From assembly GCF_023278565.1 (NCBI RefSeq), contig NC_064675.1:2976001-3040000 (forward strand): DNA of 64,000 bases. The letters are read 5' to 3'. Below, one piece after another: positions 23,744-35,089 of the stretch. A program made the position numbers and the translations under genes. Each line of letters starts with the position of its first letter. The first letter of the stretch is position 1. The DNA is from Colletotrichum lupini. Its lineage: Eukaryota > Ascomycota > Sordariomycetes > Glomerellales > Glomerellaceae. The notes beneath the pieces were generated by a model. The model did no database searches and was not told where the DNA came from. It saw only the letters and a program-made list of their open reading frames with translations.

Positions 23744-26468
23744 ATGCCGTCGAATTCACCCCCCGCAGTCGAGGGAGTTTTGCCATCACGGGCGACGGGA
23801 AGGACAGGCGGCGCAGCGCCGGTCAACGACAACCATAACCCTCTACGCCGAAGACCCCGCCAAGATTCCGACGTCTCGCGCTCCGGTTCCGTCGCCCCGC
23901 ACCAGCAGCAATCCAACAGACCGAGCCCGAAGCGCTTCAAGTTTGGCGCTGACGACCCTTCCTCTCACAATATCATGTCTACCAAGATGAAGGGCAAGCT
24001 GCCCGAGGTCATTGACCTGACGCAATCTAACTCGTACCGGCCATATACGGGCGCGAAGAAGCTGATCATCAAGAACTTTCGACATTCGGCGACCAACGAG
24101 AAGCTGGAAAAGTACTACGAACGGACCGAGCAGGAATTGGTCGATGCTTTGCACGAGATCTTCAGCGGGCGCAAGCCAAAGCTACCGTTGGAGAGGCTAT
24201 CTCGGGCCGTGGAAGATATATGCAGGCGCGGCCAAGACAGCGACTTGCAGCTGTACGAGACCTTGCGGCGAAAGTGCGAGGAGCATCTCACCCAAGATGT
24301 CCTACGGTCAATCAAGTCCCGAGCTGGCAGCACAGATGTAGCCATGCTTAAGAGCGTCCTCGAGCACTGGAGGGTGTGGAATGGTCAGATTGTGAGTCTA
24401 CGAGGTGATTTCTACGCCCTGGCTTGGCATTAACGCGCGACACAGATGACGATTCGGTCCACGTTCACTTACCTTGATCGTACCTATCTCCTAAAGAATA
24501 AGAATTACCTTTCCATCAACGACTTGACCACTTCACAGTTCAGGAGGATGGCGTTCCCGGCCCGCGACGACCCAGATGGTCAGACGCCCGGTGGCAGGGC
24601 GTTACGGGGCATGTACGACCTGATCTCGTACGACCGAACAGGGGACGAGCGGTTCGAAGCGGCATTGCTCAAGGACTCGGTCATGATGCTACACGTGTTC
24701 AACATTTACACCAAATACTTCGAGCCCCGGTTCATCGAGTTATCAGAGACATTCTTTGAGGACTTCGCAGAGGAGAGGAGCGCGTCAAGCCTGAAGGAGT
24801 ATATCTCGGCGTGTGAGAGGCTGCTGAAGAAGGAGGACTACCGCTGCAACGAGTACAACTTCGACTCTACAACCAAGAAGCAGCTGCTCGACGCCGCGCA
24901 CGGTATCCTTGTGAACAAGTATTCCGACAAGCTTCTCAACAGTGAGAGTCTTTCCAAGCTCCTTTCCGACCATGAGGTAGACTCCATGAAGGCCCTGTAC
25001 GATTTGTTGCGACTGTCCGATATACAGAAGAAGCTCAAGCAGCCCTGGAGCACATATATCAAGAAGACGGGTGCTGCCATTGTTGCTGACAAGGAGCGCG
25101 GCGACGACATGGTCCAGAGGCTTCTTGAACTTAAGAGGTCACTAAGCCTCATTGTGCGCGACGCCTATGGCGGCGACCAAGACTTTGTCAACGAGCTCAG
25201 GAACGCTTTTGGAGACTTTATGAACGATCGCAGCATTGCAACGACGTGGAGCTCCGGAACATCCAAGGTTGGCGAGATGATCGCAAAGTATGTCGACATG
25301 CTGCTTCGCGGTGGAATCAAGGCTTTGCCGAAAACACTTCTGTCAGATAACATCGACCGAGCTGCGGCAGAGCAGAGCGGTATAGCCAGCGCCGGCGACG
25401 AAGACGCTGAGCTCGACCGGCAATTGGACCAGGCCCTGGAGCTCTTCCGTTTCATTGAAGGCAAGGACGCGTTCGAAGCGTTCTACAAGAAAGACTTGGC
25501 TCGCCGTCTGCTCATGGGTAGAAGCGCTAGTCAGGATGCCGAGCGTAACATGCTGCGGAAGCTCCGCGAGGAGTGTGGTATGAACTTTACTCACAACCTG
25601 GAGCAGATGTTCAAGGACGTCGAGGTGGCCAAGGAGGAAATGGAAGCCTACAAGCAGTGGTCGGAAGGCACCGGCGTGGATAGAGCCCCTGTCGATCTGT
25701 CGGTAATGATCCTGTCACAGGCGGCCTGGCCAACATATCCCGACGTCAAGGTGCACTTGCCAGACGATGTTGCCAAGCAGATTGAGCGATTCGACCAGTA
25801 CTACAAGAACAAGCACACGGGCCGGCTGCTCAACTGGAAGCACGCACTAGCACACTGCACGGTCAAGGCAAAATTCCCCAAGGGTACAAAGGAGCTTCTC
25901 GTCAGCGCGTACCAAGCCATCATCCTCGTTCTCTTCAATGAGGTCGGCATCGAGGGCTTCCTCGGCTACGAACAGATTGCTCGCTCGACAAACCTGCAAG
26001 GAGAAGAACTGAACCGAACATTGCAATCTCTCGCCTGCGGCCAGGTTCGCGTGCTTACAAAGAGTCCCAAGGGGAGGGACGTCAACCCGACGGACACGTT
26101 CACGATTAACAAGGCATTCATACACCCAAAGATCCGAGTTAAGATCAACCAGATTCAGCTCAAGGAGACCAAGGAAGAGAACAAGGCGACACACGAGCGT
26201 ATCGCCCAGGACAGACGGTTCGAAACACAGGCAGCCATTGTGCGCATCATGAAGAGTCGCAAGGAGATGAGCCACGGCGAGCTGGTTGCGGAGGTGATCA
26301 ACTTGACCAAGAACCGAGGTGCAGTTGATGCGGCGCAAATCAAGAAGGAAATAGAAAAGTAAGTGACTTCCGTGTCGTTGGCGGAACGAAGCGTTGCTAA
26401 CACCTCATAGCCTGATTGACAAGGATTACTTGGAACGCGAGGGCAACACTTACACGTACCTGGCGTAG
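23744..26468 (+). CDS. CUL4: Cullin-4, scaffold of a CRL4 ubiquitin ligase
   Basis: Three exons (23744-24391, 24446-26358, 26411-26468) make 872 residues. The ATG at 23744 is used; an in-frame TTG 33 bp upstream is not a eukaryotic start. A basic disordered N-terminus of about 100 residues precedes the cullin repeats. Then come the cullin homology domain, a winged helix, and the neddylation site IVRIMKSRK with the acceptor lysine near 819. The protein ends DYLEREGNTYTYLA, the typical cullin C-terminus. The N-terminal PKRFKFG and LIIKNFR regions are Cul4-like. CUL4 binds Ddb1 and Rbx1. In Neurospora it belongs to the DCDC complex (DIM-5, DIM-7, DIM-9, CUL4, DDB1) needed for heterochromatin on RIP-mutated DNA; a similar role here is only inferred from the family. 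It lies downstream of TEL1 on the same strand. Confidence 0.96.
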
Positions 26469-27034
26469 AGAGGTAGTTGGCATTGCGGGACTCGTTCGTA
26501 CCCAGGGCGTAAGATCACCCTGGTGAGTCAAGTAGATGGCATGGTTGATCTGTCCATATACATAAATGAACTGAATGAAAGAGACGCTGGATGGTTAGGA
26601 AACCGGCGTTTTCATGGAACAATGCAATTTGAGTTGGCTCTAATACACTGCCTTCACCGGTGCACTGACCACTCCATCTACACTCGGTGAGCTCGGTGAC
26701 TGATGGTGACCCCTGTTGGGACCCTGCGGATAATCGTTCCACCTAGCGCATTGCGGGGTTCAAGAAAAAAGTTGCGGCGGCGGTGGTCCCTCCTGCACCT
26801 GGGCGCCAAAATTTTGGGAAATTTTGTGCCAAAGGCGGTCGGCCAGAAATATTTCCCATTGTACGGTGCACCGCGAAACCTCGACGACTTGACTTGCGCC
26901 GATTCCCACCAACCACCCTCCCGGATTCGACGAAGTACCTCGCCGCGCCGTCCTGCAACTATCAAGGAAAGCCGAATAAGGGGATATTTGCCAATTGTTT
27001 AATTTAAGTCGACAACCCAGCACAATCCGCCAAG
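26469..27034. promoter_or_regulatory. CUL4 3' end and MRT4 promoter, with a CCAAAATTTTGG palindrome
   Basis: A 566-bp space. A perfect 12-bp palindrome, CCAAAATTTTGG, lies at 26806-26817. It overlaps GGCGCCAAAA at 26802-26811, whose reverse complement TTTTGGCGCC resembles an E2F-type site. It is about 220 bp upstream of the MRT4 ATG. Any function is speculative. Confidence 0.45.
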
Positions 27035-28018
27035 ATGCCCAAGTCAAAGCGCAACAGAGTGGTCAACCTGACCCAGGTGAACAAGAAGACGCGCGAGCAA
27101 AAGGACAAGCTCTTTTCCAACATTCGCGAGTCGGTGCCGCAGTACCAGCACTGCTTCGTCTTTGGCGTCAACAACATGCGCAACAACTACCTCAAGGAGG
27201 TCCGCCACGAGCTCAACGACTGCAGGTCCGTTCTTTTTACAGCTTCTCTCCAAGTCTACTCAACCCGTGATACCACACCTATGGTGGTGCACCATGGCAG
27301 AATACACTGGCTCATACATGAGCCGCCCCTATCTAAAACCACCAAACTAACCTGCCCTGCCACCTAACAGACTCTTCTTCGGCAAGACAAAACTCATGGC
27401 CAAGGCCCTAGGCCAAGACCCCTCCTCCGCCGTCGCAGACGGCATCGAGCGCCTCACCCCCTTCCTCGCCGGCACCGTCGGCCTCATCTTCACCAACCGC
27501 GACCCGGCCTCCATCCTCGAGTACTTTGACGGCGTCTCCCCCGTCGACTTCGCGCGCGCGGGAACCGTCGCCACCCGCGACTTCGTCATCCCCGCCGGGG
27601 TCGTCTACGCCACGGGCGGTGAGGTGCCCGCCGAGCACGACGTGCCCATGGAGCACAGCATCGAGCCCGAGCTGCGACGCCTGGGTATGCCCACGCGCAT
27701 GGTCAAGGGCCGCGTCTGCCTCGGCGGCGACGACTCTGGCGAGGGCGAGGGATACACCGTCTGCAAGGAGGGCGATGTGCTCGACAGTCGGCAGACGAGG
27801 CTGTTGAAGCTGTTTGGGATCTGCTTGAGCGAGTTCAAGGTCAAGGTTCTTGCGTAAGTTTCTTGTTCCCTTTTTGTTCCCCCGCCTTCCTTTCGAGGCC
27901 GGCTCCCCGAGAATTGCGAGTACTGACATGTGTACGTAGATACTGGAGCTCTGCTTCAGGCGAGGTAACCGAAGTGAACCCCAACGCCATGGACGGCGTC
28001 GAGGTCGAGAGCGACTAA
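27035..28018 (+). CDS. MRT4: Mrt4, ribosome-assembly paralogue of P0/uL10
   Basis: Three exons (27035-27225, 27371-27853, 27940-28018) give 250 residues, close to yeast Mrt4. The N-terminus [15 protein letters not shown] is strongly characteristic, followed by a uL10-like fold containing [14 protein letters not shown] and the region GLIFTNRD. It lacks the acidic C-terminal tail of P0. Mrt4 occupies the P0 site on 28S rRNA in nuclear pre-60S particles and is exchanged for P0 in a Yvh1-dependent step. The start is the only ATG giving this N-terminus, in the context CCAAGATG. The first intron (145 bp) is longer than is usual in this window. Codon use in exon 2 is very C-rich at third positions, consistent with high expression. 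Confidence 0.95.
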
Positions 28019-29254
28019 GAGCCAAATGTTATGAACAAACGTAAAAAAGATGAAAAAAGCTTTTAGACTTTGATGATTGCTTTCCTCATGTAGGCTTGAT
28101 ACCATCATGGATTGCGAAAGGGTGGGACCAACAAAAACAATTTTCACGGCGTTTTACGGAAGGGGGTTTCTACTAGATTATTATTCCTTGAAAACAATTC
28201 ATGCGTCAAAGCATCAATCTCTTCCACTAAAAATAGGCTTTTCCTTCTGTCATCCTTGACGGAGGTGAAATGACATGGAAGCAAAAAAGTTGTGGATGGA
28301 CGTCGAACCTTGTTAGGGAGCAAAAGTGCAGAGCTTCCCCAACGAGCATCATCCGTTGTAGTCGATAGCCGAAAGGTTTGACTGTTCCTTTCCATTCAGA
28401 TTGGCTAGGAGCAGGCCGGGCTGGCTCTGAAAAATGCCGTGGGTAGTTCGTTTTTTTGGGCATCTTTCATCAGATAAAGTTTGGTGCCTGCCAAATTGCC
28501 ATGACACGCTCGCGCGCAGAGGTACCTATATAACGGATGGAATACTCTCAGAATTCGAGAGGTCCCCAGTTCGAGACAACCTTTCGTTAGGCCGGCCCTT
28601 TTTTCCTTTCCCATCTATTGAGGAAGCAGCCTCTTTAAAACACATAGGAATTATGGGACGGTGATATGCACTCTCGGCAACGACTGGATACAACTCGAGC
28701 AGCCGGATGATAGGAAGCTGAAGTACGGATACGACGTCTGATCTGTCTGCGTAAGAAACTAAAAGTCCTCACCTATTGGTACAAGTAATTATAACGTGGT
28801 ACATGTGGATTTGCCCCATCCTTTTTGATTGTTTCCCGGTACGAATCCTCCTTCACTAAGCTCCAGGTCAGTAGGCACAGAGTCCCTTACCTCTGACCTT
28901 ACCTGCAGCATCGAGCCGTTGTCGGAGTTCCTTGTTACGGCAGTCGTAGCCTGGGCAGGTTGTGTATGCACGTGGCGAGGTTTACCTTCAACAAGATGCT
29001 GAATCAGTTCTTTGGAAGTTGGTGGTTCGTGTGATGATTTGTTGTGAACACTGCTGGCCTGCCTGGTAATTGCGTATACTTGCCCCAAGCTTGCATCCGA
29101 GCTTTGTCCGAGTTCTCTTTGGTCCGAATATGGAGGTACTCGAAATTCGCGCTTGAAACCTTCTGCTTACCCTCGAGAGAGAAGGGGAAGAAGAAAAGAG
29201 ACGGAAAGAAGAGACGAGCTAGTCGTCACCCACCGCAAGACACTACGTGTCTCG
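28019..29254. other. Convergent spacer between MRT4 and the U1-70K gene
   Basis: About 1.2 kb holding the 3' ends of two converging genes. Frames here overlap each other in several phases and none carries a recognisable domain. I see no RNA gene. Confidence 0.5.
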
Positions 29255-30841
29255 TCAGTAACGACGCAACTTGCGAGGATCCTCGTAGCCACCGCCCTCG
29301 TAGCCGCGTTTTCTACTGTCGTCTTCACGAGGTCGGTCGTAATCTCTGTCTCTGTCTCGGCCGCGGTCCCGGTCCTCTCTGTCGCCTCGGTCTCCGCGGT
29401 CACCACGGTCGCGATACCCACCTTCCCCTCTAGGCCTGATGGGTTCCATGTTGCTTCCAGTCCGTCGGCCACCGTCACGGTCCCGATCGCCAAAGCGGCC
29501 TCCATCGCGGTAGCCGCCGCCGCCGCCAACGCCACCGGATCTGTCGTCATATGAGCGGCCACCACCACGGTCATACCCACCACCGGAGAAGCTGCGGTCG
29601 CCTCGGTCACCACGATCGCCTCCGAAGCCGCGACCAGGTCCTGAAGGGGCGTCTCTGGGTGCGCCGTATCCGTTCGGTCCGCGGTCACCACCCCTGGAGC
29701 CGAAATCGCCGCCGCCGCGGAAGCCACCACGACCACCGAAACCTCCACCGCCTCCCCTGAAGCCTCCACGTCCGCGACCTCCCTCGAAGCCGCCACGGAA
29801 ACCGCCTCGGAAGCCACCGCCAAAGTTGCCACCAGGTCCGCCACCCATGGGACGGGCAGGAAGAGCCTTGGTGTAACCTCTGCCACCGAGGCCACCGCCA
29901 AATCGGCGGGGCACCCAGCCCTTGACGGTGCGGCCCCGCTCGACGTCTACCTTGATACGTCGGTCTTTGATTCGAATACCATCGCAGGCATCTAGAGCAG
30001 CTACTCACCAGTGCGCCAAGGCGCGTGTGTCAGTAAAACCTTGACGATATCATACCTTTGCATCGTGACTGGGTAAAAAGAAGGAAAAACAAGATTTGAG
30101 ACGGGCAAGCTTGAGGGCCACAGATCTCGGTGTGAAGTGCAGAACGTGGGCAAGCTTGAGGGCCGCACGTCTGAAGGGGAACGACTGGCAGACAAGCCGA
30201 GTCTTGTCGGAGGGGGTGGGTTCGGCGGTATTACCTCTCATGTCTTTCTCTCGTTCAAATACTACAAAAGCGTATCCTCGGTGGGGCTTCTTCTTCTTCT
30301 TGGGTCTCTCATGGGCATGCGTGTCAGTGATGATGCGAATCTGTACAAATATTAGCTCGATTCAAAGTGTGGAAAGGTATGCGGGAGTACGTACGCGCTC
30401 AATGGGGCCGAATCGACCAAACTCTCTCTCGAGGTCTTGCTCATTTGCCTCGTACGAGAGTCGCGCAACAATGAGCGTCTTGAAAGCGTCGCCACGAATG
30501 TTGGGATCCTCATGCGGCTTGACTAGATTACGAAAACATCAGCATAGACTCTCGGCGGATAAATACTGGCAGAACTAACAGTCCTTCGGCCCCTCGGTTT
30601 TGAGCTTCTCAACAGCTGCCTGCTTCTCAAGCTTCTTGCGGTCGCGCATCTGAAGCCAACTTTCCGTCGGCTTGTAGTCGTCCTCCTCCTTGTATTGTTG
30701 GAGCGCGGGAAGGAATTCGGCGAGTCCAGAGACGGGGAGGGTTCGTCGGGCCTCGGGCGCATGGTCGGGCGGCGCAACCCATCGCAGAGGAGGGCGCGGC
30801 GCGAAGAGCGCCAACAGGTTAGGAGGGAGCTTATCCGTCAT
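29255..30841 (-). CDS. SNP1: U1 small nuclear ribonucleoprotein 70 kDa (U1-70K/Snp1)
   Basis: Four exons on the minus strand (30841-30580, 30522-30395, 30340-30235, 30000-29255) give 413 residues. The N-terminus [20 protein letters not shown] is the conserved U1-70K leader that contacts U1-C and Sm proteins. An RRM follows, with RNP2-like LIVARL and RNP1 RGYAFVVF. The ending [13 protein letters not shown] is also conserved. The remainder is a Gly-Arg/RGG-rich tail ending KLRRY. The RRM binds stem-loop I of U1 snRNA during 5' splice-site recognition. Two introns are 57 and 54 bp, but the third (30001-30234) is 234 bp and contains internal splice-like signals. The gene shares a 387-bp divergent promoter with mL43. 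Identity is certain apart from small uncertainty at the tail. Confidence 0.95.
30056..30068 (-). other. Possible 13-nt cassette microexon in U1-70K intron 3
   Basis: On the minus strand, a long pyrimidine tract ending in ACCCAG is followed after 13 nt by a GTATGA donor. A normal-length 55-bp intron (30055-30001) with a TACTGAC branch-like site and a TAG acceptor then leads to exon 4. Including the 13 nt would shift the frame. Confidence 0.35.
30103..30164. repeat. 17-bp direct repeat pair in U1-70K intron 3
   Basis: GGGCAAGCTTGAGGGCC occurs exactly at 30103-30119 and 30148-30164, 45 bp apart start to start. Both copies lie in the unusually long third intron. Confidence 0.85.
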
Positions 30842-31228
30842 CGCTGTAGTTGCTCTTCGTCAAATTCCCGATTCAAGAAATGTTTGTCGACTCGGATAGG
30901 ATGCGTCACGCCGTAGCTAATGATGCATCGACGGAGCTTGGTGGGATGTCGGGATTTGGAAAGGGAGCAGGCGCGTCGTCAGAGTAAAGGGAATGAAATT
31001 GACACGAGCATGGGAAAGTTTGTAGCGCAGCCTGCCTTTGGCCAATCGCCGCGGTTCAGCCGAGCCATCCTGGTCACAGACGGGAGCTTCGAGGCAGGTA
31101 CGTACCTCCGGAGGCTGTCACCTCAGGCTGCATCCTACGTTTTCGCGCTAAGAAATTTCCCCGTCCCTGGAAAGGAGCCTCTCGTGATCCAGACTGCGAA
31201 CCAGATTCTGTGCGCCAAGCAGGATACC
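30842..31228. promoter_or_regulatory. Bidirectional promoter of U1-70K and mL43
   Basis: A 387-bp space between divergent starts of two core expression genes. It must contain both promoters and leaders. No clear TATA box is seen. Confidence 0.6.
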
Positions 31229-31759
31229 ATGACGATCAGAGCATTGAAGACGGTGTCTACCGGCCGTGTAAGTTCCTCGGGAGACGAACATACTGTAAAC
31301 CCATTGCTGACGTCCTTACAGAATGGCCTGGGCTCTTTCATCCTCCAGTGCAAGAAGCTGGACTTTCACTACTGCGACTGGGCCGGCAGCTCCAAGGGAA
31401 TGAAGTACGCCAATCCGCCCTCAGAAGGAGACTATCGAGAACACTGCTAACGGTCACCCAGCGGCTTCATCAAGTCTCAGCTTCCCAAGTTCGCCGCCGC
31501 AAACCCCCAAGTCGAGTTCACCGTATCGCCCCGTCCGTCGAAACACCCCATCATTGTCGGCCACTACATCAACGGCCGCGAGAAGGCCATTTGCGTTCGG
31601 AATATGGAGCCAATCGAGATCTTGAAGAAGGCTGAGCTTCTGCGCGACGCCAACGGAGAGAAATTGAAGAGGGTCAACAAGCCGGTCAACAGTATCAACC
31701 CCAGTGTCAGAGGTGTCTGGAGTCCTTACCACGGAAATGGCATGGCTGTAAAAATATGA
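31229..31759 (+). CDS. MRPL51: Mitochondrial large-subunit ribosomal protein mL43
   Basis: Three exons (31229-31267, 31322-31404, 31462-31759) encode 139 residues. The protein belongs to the L51/S25/CI-B8 family with a thioredoxin-like fold. Visible family features are the N-terminal LKTVSTGRNGLGSFILQCKK, the WAGSSKGMNGFI stretch and the later KHPIIVGHYINGREKAI. It is called YmL51/MRPL51 in yeast and mL43 in the uniform system. It acts in the mitochondrial 54S subunit; the basic N-terminus is short, as is usual for this family. The first exon is only 13 codons. A longer open frame from about 30920 is read-through of upstream DNA and introns. The gene is convergent with TPI, with 344 bp between the stops. 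Confidence 0.95.
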
Positions 31760-32103
31760 GAGGCACGAGCGTATCGATTTGGAAAAACGTGTAAAATTAC
31801 GAAAGGAACTAGGCGTGTAAAGGACGAAAGCGGGAGCTTCTTTGCCGCGTGTACCATACATTGACCCGTCAGGGAGGGCAAAGAGTACCCCTTTAAGAAC
31901 TCGAAATTCAAGAATCACAAACATTTCACCAGGTCTAACCACCTTCAGAAGATTGGGGGGGGGGGTGTATAATTCTTTTATTCAAGTCTACGGCCCTAGG
32001 AGTTGGCGACTACGAATGGTCACTTGGGGGTCATCCTAGGTCTATCCCGGCCCATCACGGCCTGATTTTAGGTCATCATCATCAAGTTTGTAATCTGGCT
32101 TGT
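31760..32103. other. Convergent 3' spacer between mL43 and TPI
   Basis: A 344-bp space containing an 11-base G run at 31955-31965. No gene is seen. Confidence 0.5.
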
Positions 32104-33076
32104 TTACTGCTTGGCGTTGACAATGTCGACGACTGTGCCATGTTAGCTGTCCGTCCATGATGATGGTGCACCGAAAATACTCACAGCCAGGCTTCAGGGA
32201 GGCACCGCCGACCAAGAAACCGTCAATATCCTTCTCCTTGGCGAGGTCCTTGCAGTTCTTCTCGTTGACACTGCCGCCGTAGAGGATGCGGGTCTCGTCG
32301 GCAACCTTGTCGCTGACCTCCTTCTTGAGCCAGGCGCGGATGGCGGCGTGAACCTCCTGGGCCTGGTCGTTGGTGGCGACCTTGCCAGTGCCGATGGCCC
32401 AGATGGGCTCGTAGGCAATGACGACCTTGGACCAGTCGGAGATGGCGGCCTTGAGGGCAGCAAGCTGCTTGCTGACGACCTCGACGGTGGTGCCGGCCTC
32501 GCGCTCCTCGAGGCTCTCACCGCAGCACCAGATGGCGCCGACGCCGTTCTCAGTGGCGTACTTGGTCTTGGAGGCAACGACCTCGTCGGACTCGCGGAGG
32601 ATGGTGCGGCGCTCAGAGTGGCCGAGGATGGCCCAGTTGATGTTGCTGTCCTTGAGCTGGGAGACGCTGATCTCGCCGGTGAAGGCACCGTTGGGTTTGT
32701 CGAAGACGTTCTGGGCGGCCACCTCAACGTCCTTGCGGAGCTGGTCGCGGGCGAGCTGGAGGTAGATGGCAGGAGGGGAGACGACGACCTCTGCAGACTG
32801 TCAGAGAAGCTCAACGGCGGGACAGGACTGCAAAGACATGGCACGTACCGGTGTTGGAGTCGAGGGTAGCGTTATTCAGGTTCTGGACAATCTCCTTGAT
32901 GGCGGAAACAGATCCGTTCCTACAAGGTCGATGGTCATTAGTCTCACGATGTTTTGGCTGAAGCCGCAGCTTCCAGGCTGCCCCTCTCCGGTAGGGTGGT
33001 GCAGAGATCGTCGACCCCGCCAATGGGACGAAACTTACATCTTGAAGTTGCCGCCGACGAAGAACTTGCGAGCCAT
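32104..33076 (-). CDS. TPI1: Triosephosphate isomerase (EC 5.3.1.1)
   Basis: Four exons on the minus strand (33076-33039, 32919-32849, 32790-32185, 32132-32104) give 247 residues, the normal length. It interconverts dihydroxyacetone phosphate and glyceraldehyde 3-phosphate in glycolysis, in the cytosol. Catalytic residues are visible: Lys12 in GGNFKMNG, the electrophilic His in ILGHSERR, and the base Glu in AYEPIWAIGTG, whose IGTG starts the flexible loop. ILYGGSV and GFLVGGASLKP form the phosphate site. The C-terminus FVDIVNAKQ needs the last 52-bp intron to be removed. The first intron, inside the Met13 codon, is 119 bp. Codon use is strongly C-ending, as expected for an abundant enzyme. 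Confidence 0.98.
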
Positions 33077-35089
33077 GTTGGGCAATTGGTGGTGATTTGG
33101 TGATACGTGGGAGGTTTGATAGGATTGGATACGTCTGCGTTTCCGTCAGGAGTGAAAGATCAGATCAAAGTCTTGGGTGTAAATGACGCAGGATAGATTC
33201 GGAGAGCTTCGTAGTCATGGAAAAGACCTCAGGGTTGGGTCACGTCAAAAGCTCCAGTGCAAGGTGGGCTGCGCTTGTCTCATGGAGGGGCAGAGGGGCT
33301 GCGCAGGAGGGGCAACTGGTACCACAGCTGCCCACCTCGAGAGTGCCGCCAGAGTGCCGCCGCTAGCAGGCCGAGCCCATGGCAGCAACAGCAGCAGGCT
33401 GACAGCACACAATCAGCAGTTCTGGTGGGGTCCCCAGCGGCCCCCGGTCTGACCCGGAGCCTGCAGCTGCCCCGCACTCAACCTCACTGCAGCATCCAAA
33501 GTTGCCCAAGTGACCTGAGCGTCCGTCTACCGTGGGCTGAGACCATCCTCCAACATCGACCGCCCCTCAACAGTTTTCATGCCCAGTCGGACCGTTCTCT
33601 TCCTTTCATCCCCAGGGTCGCCGAGTCTCTCATTTGATAAGCCAATCGGATGCCCGCTAGCTCCCAGGTGAATAGCAGCAGAGAATGACGGCTACCTTGA
33701 CCGCGTAAGTCAGCAAAGATAGTGTGTAGTTTAGTATGTACAACCCGTTATTGTATAGTAAGAACCAGCCAAAGACGTTTCTTCATGAACGACTTGAGAT
33801 TGACGACCCCGGACCTATCCTGCTTCGGTGAACTTGCATTGATACAGGCTGTCGATTGAGGCGTCAATGTTGCACCAAAAGAGCCAACGATGCATCCGCC
33901 ATATTTCTATGAGGTAAAGACCTCGGCCAACCTGTTCACGAACCCTGTTTCTTCCGAATCGACGGCTACTTGAGCTCCGTCTCTTATTAGCCCCGGCAAA
34001 GCAAAGTGGCAGACATCTCGGTTGGACGCAATGTCGGCTCGTCAACGAAAATGATTCACAATCGCTCCGGCTCACGATATGCCCGGGCAGCAAGCTTGCT
34101 TGCTCTGTTTTGTTTGGTGAGAAACACATCGTATGGCAAGTTTAGACTGAAGTAGACTGAAGTCCGAGAATGCATGCCCTGTATAATGTCTCAATAATCA
34201 TATCTCCTTGATCTCAGCACTCACCATCCCTTCGTTTAATCAAGTCTGCGATGGTTTAGCTTCTCACCAAAAAACGAATAATAATTACCAGTTCCACACG
34301 TAAGTCCTTGCTGTTAAAGCACCCCAATCTCTTCGCTGTCCCGAGGCCGCGAGTCTGGCGTCTTCGATCCGGAGCATCAAAAGCAAAGCTACGCGACGCC
34401 GTCTCAGATATTTCACAATCACGATTCAACAGGATCCAAGGCCGCTGGGCCGAGAGATGTGATAAGTCCTAGTCAGTTTCTCGTCTAATGCCAAATTCAT
34501 GATCTGTACCCGCAGCCCCAGTGAAGGTCGCCAATCGACAAATCTGCAAATTTGATTGTCTTGTCCATGCAGCATCCCGTGCAGAGCACGGATCGCCTTG
34601 GTCGACTTCCCCTGACTTATGATCTTCGTTTCCGGATGGCATCCTGACATGAGAGGGGAGAAAACTTGGCAAGGGAGCATGATCCGGTCTGTGAAGTTGG
34701 CCGTGCTCAACTTCCTTGCGTCGCGCTCATTGAGAATCCCTTCATCTAGCCAGAACCACTTCAGCTCGGACCTTCCCAGATCCTGGCAACGTCGTGGTGT
34801 CTTCGCGGAGTGATGATTAATTCGTCTCTGTTGTAAGACATCGTCGCATTCGATTGCGCCGTACCAAAAAGGAACTCCATGAGAAGGAAGTCTTTCACTA
34901 CTTGTTAGACCAACCTAGCCCTCTTTCACCGTCTTTTCTGACGTCTACGCAAGTAAGCGGTCAATGCTGCTAGTAATTCAGCGTTCATATTCATTGGAAC
35001 AGCATCGAAGTAGGATTGACGTGGAGTTTGCAGATGGAAGAGACGATTTCCAGATCTAAAGCTGTGTAAGCCGATCACCGAGCTCCGTA
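33077..35089. other. Gene-free spacer with TPI promoter
   Basis: The right flank of TPI includes its promoter (about 33077-33660, with CAG/CAC-rich stretches near 33380). The rest shows only short frames in many phases. A perfect 10-bp tandem duplication is at 34144-34163. Confidence 0.5.
34144..34163. repeat. Perfect 10-bp tandem duplication
   Basis: AGACTGAAGT is repeated head to tail with no mismatch. It is isolated, and probably a replication-slippage duplication. Confidence 0.9.

Noticed and set aside
29044..29901. Val/Ala/Thr-rich frames antisense or out of frame to the U1-70K tail
   Set aside because: Caused by the repetitive RGG codons read in other frames.
30920..31450. 176-codon frame covering the start of mL43
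   Set aside because: It reads through upstream DNA and two mL43 introns and ends inside intron 2; the mL43 exons explain the conserved residues.
32348..32869. 173-codon plus-strand frame over TPI
   Set aside because: Antisense to a highly codon-biased TPI exon, which commonly leaves long open shadows.
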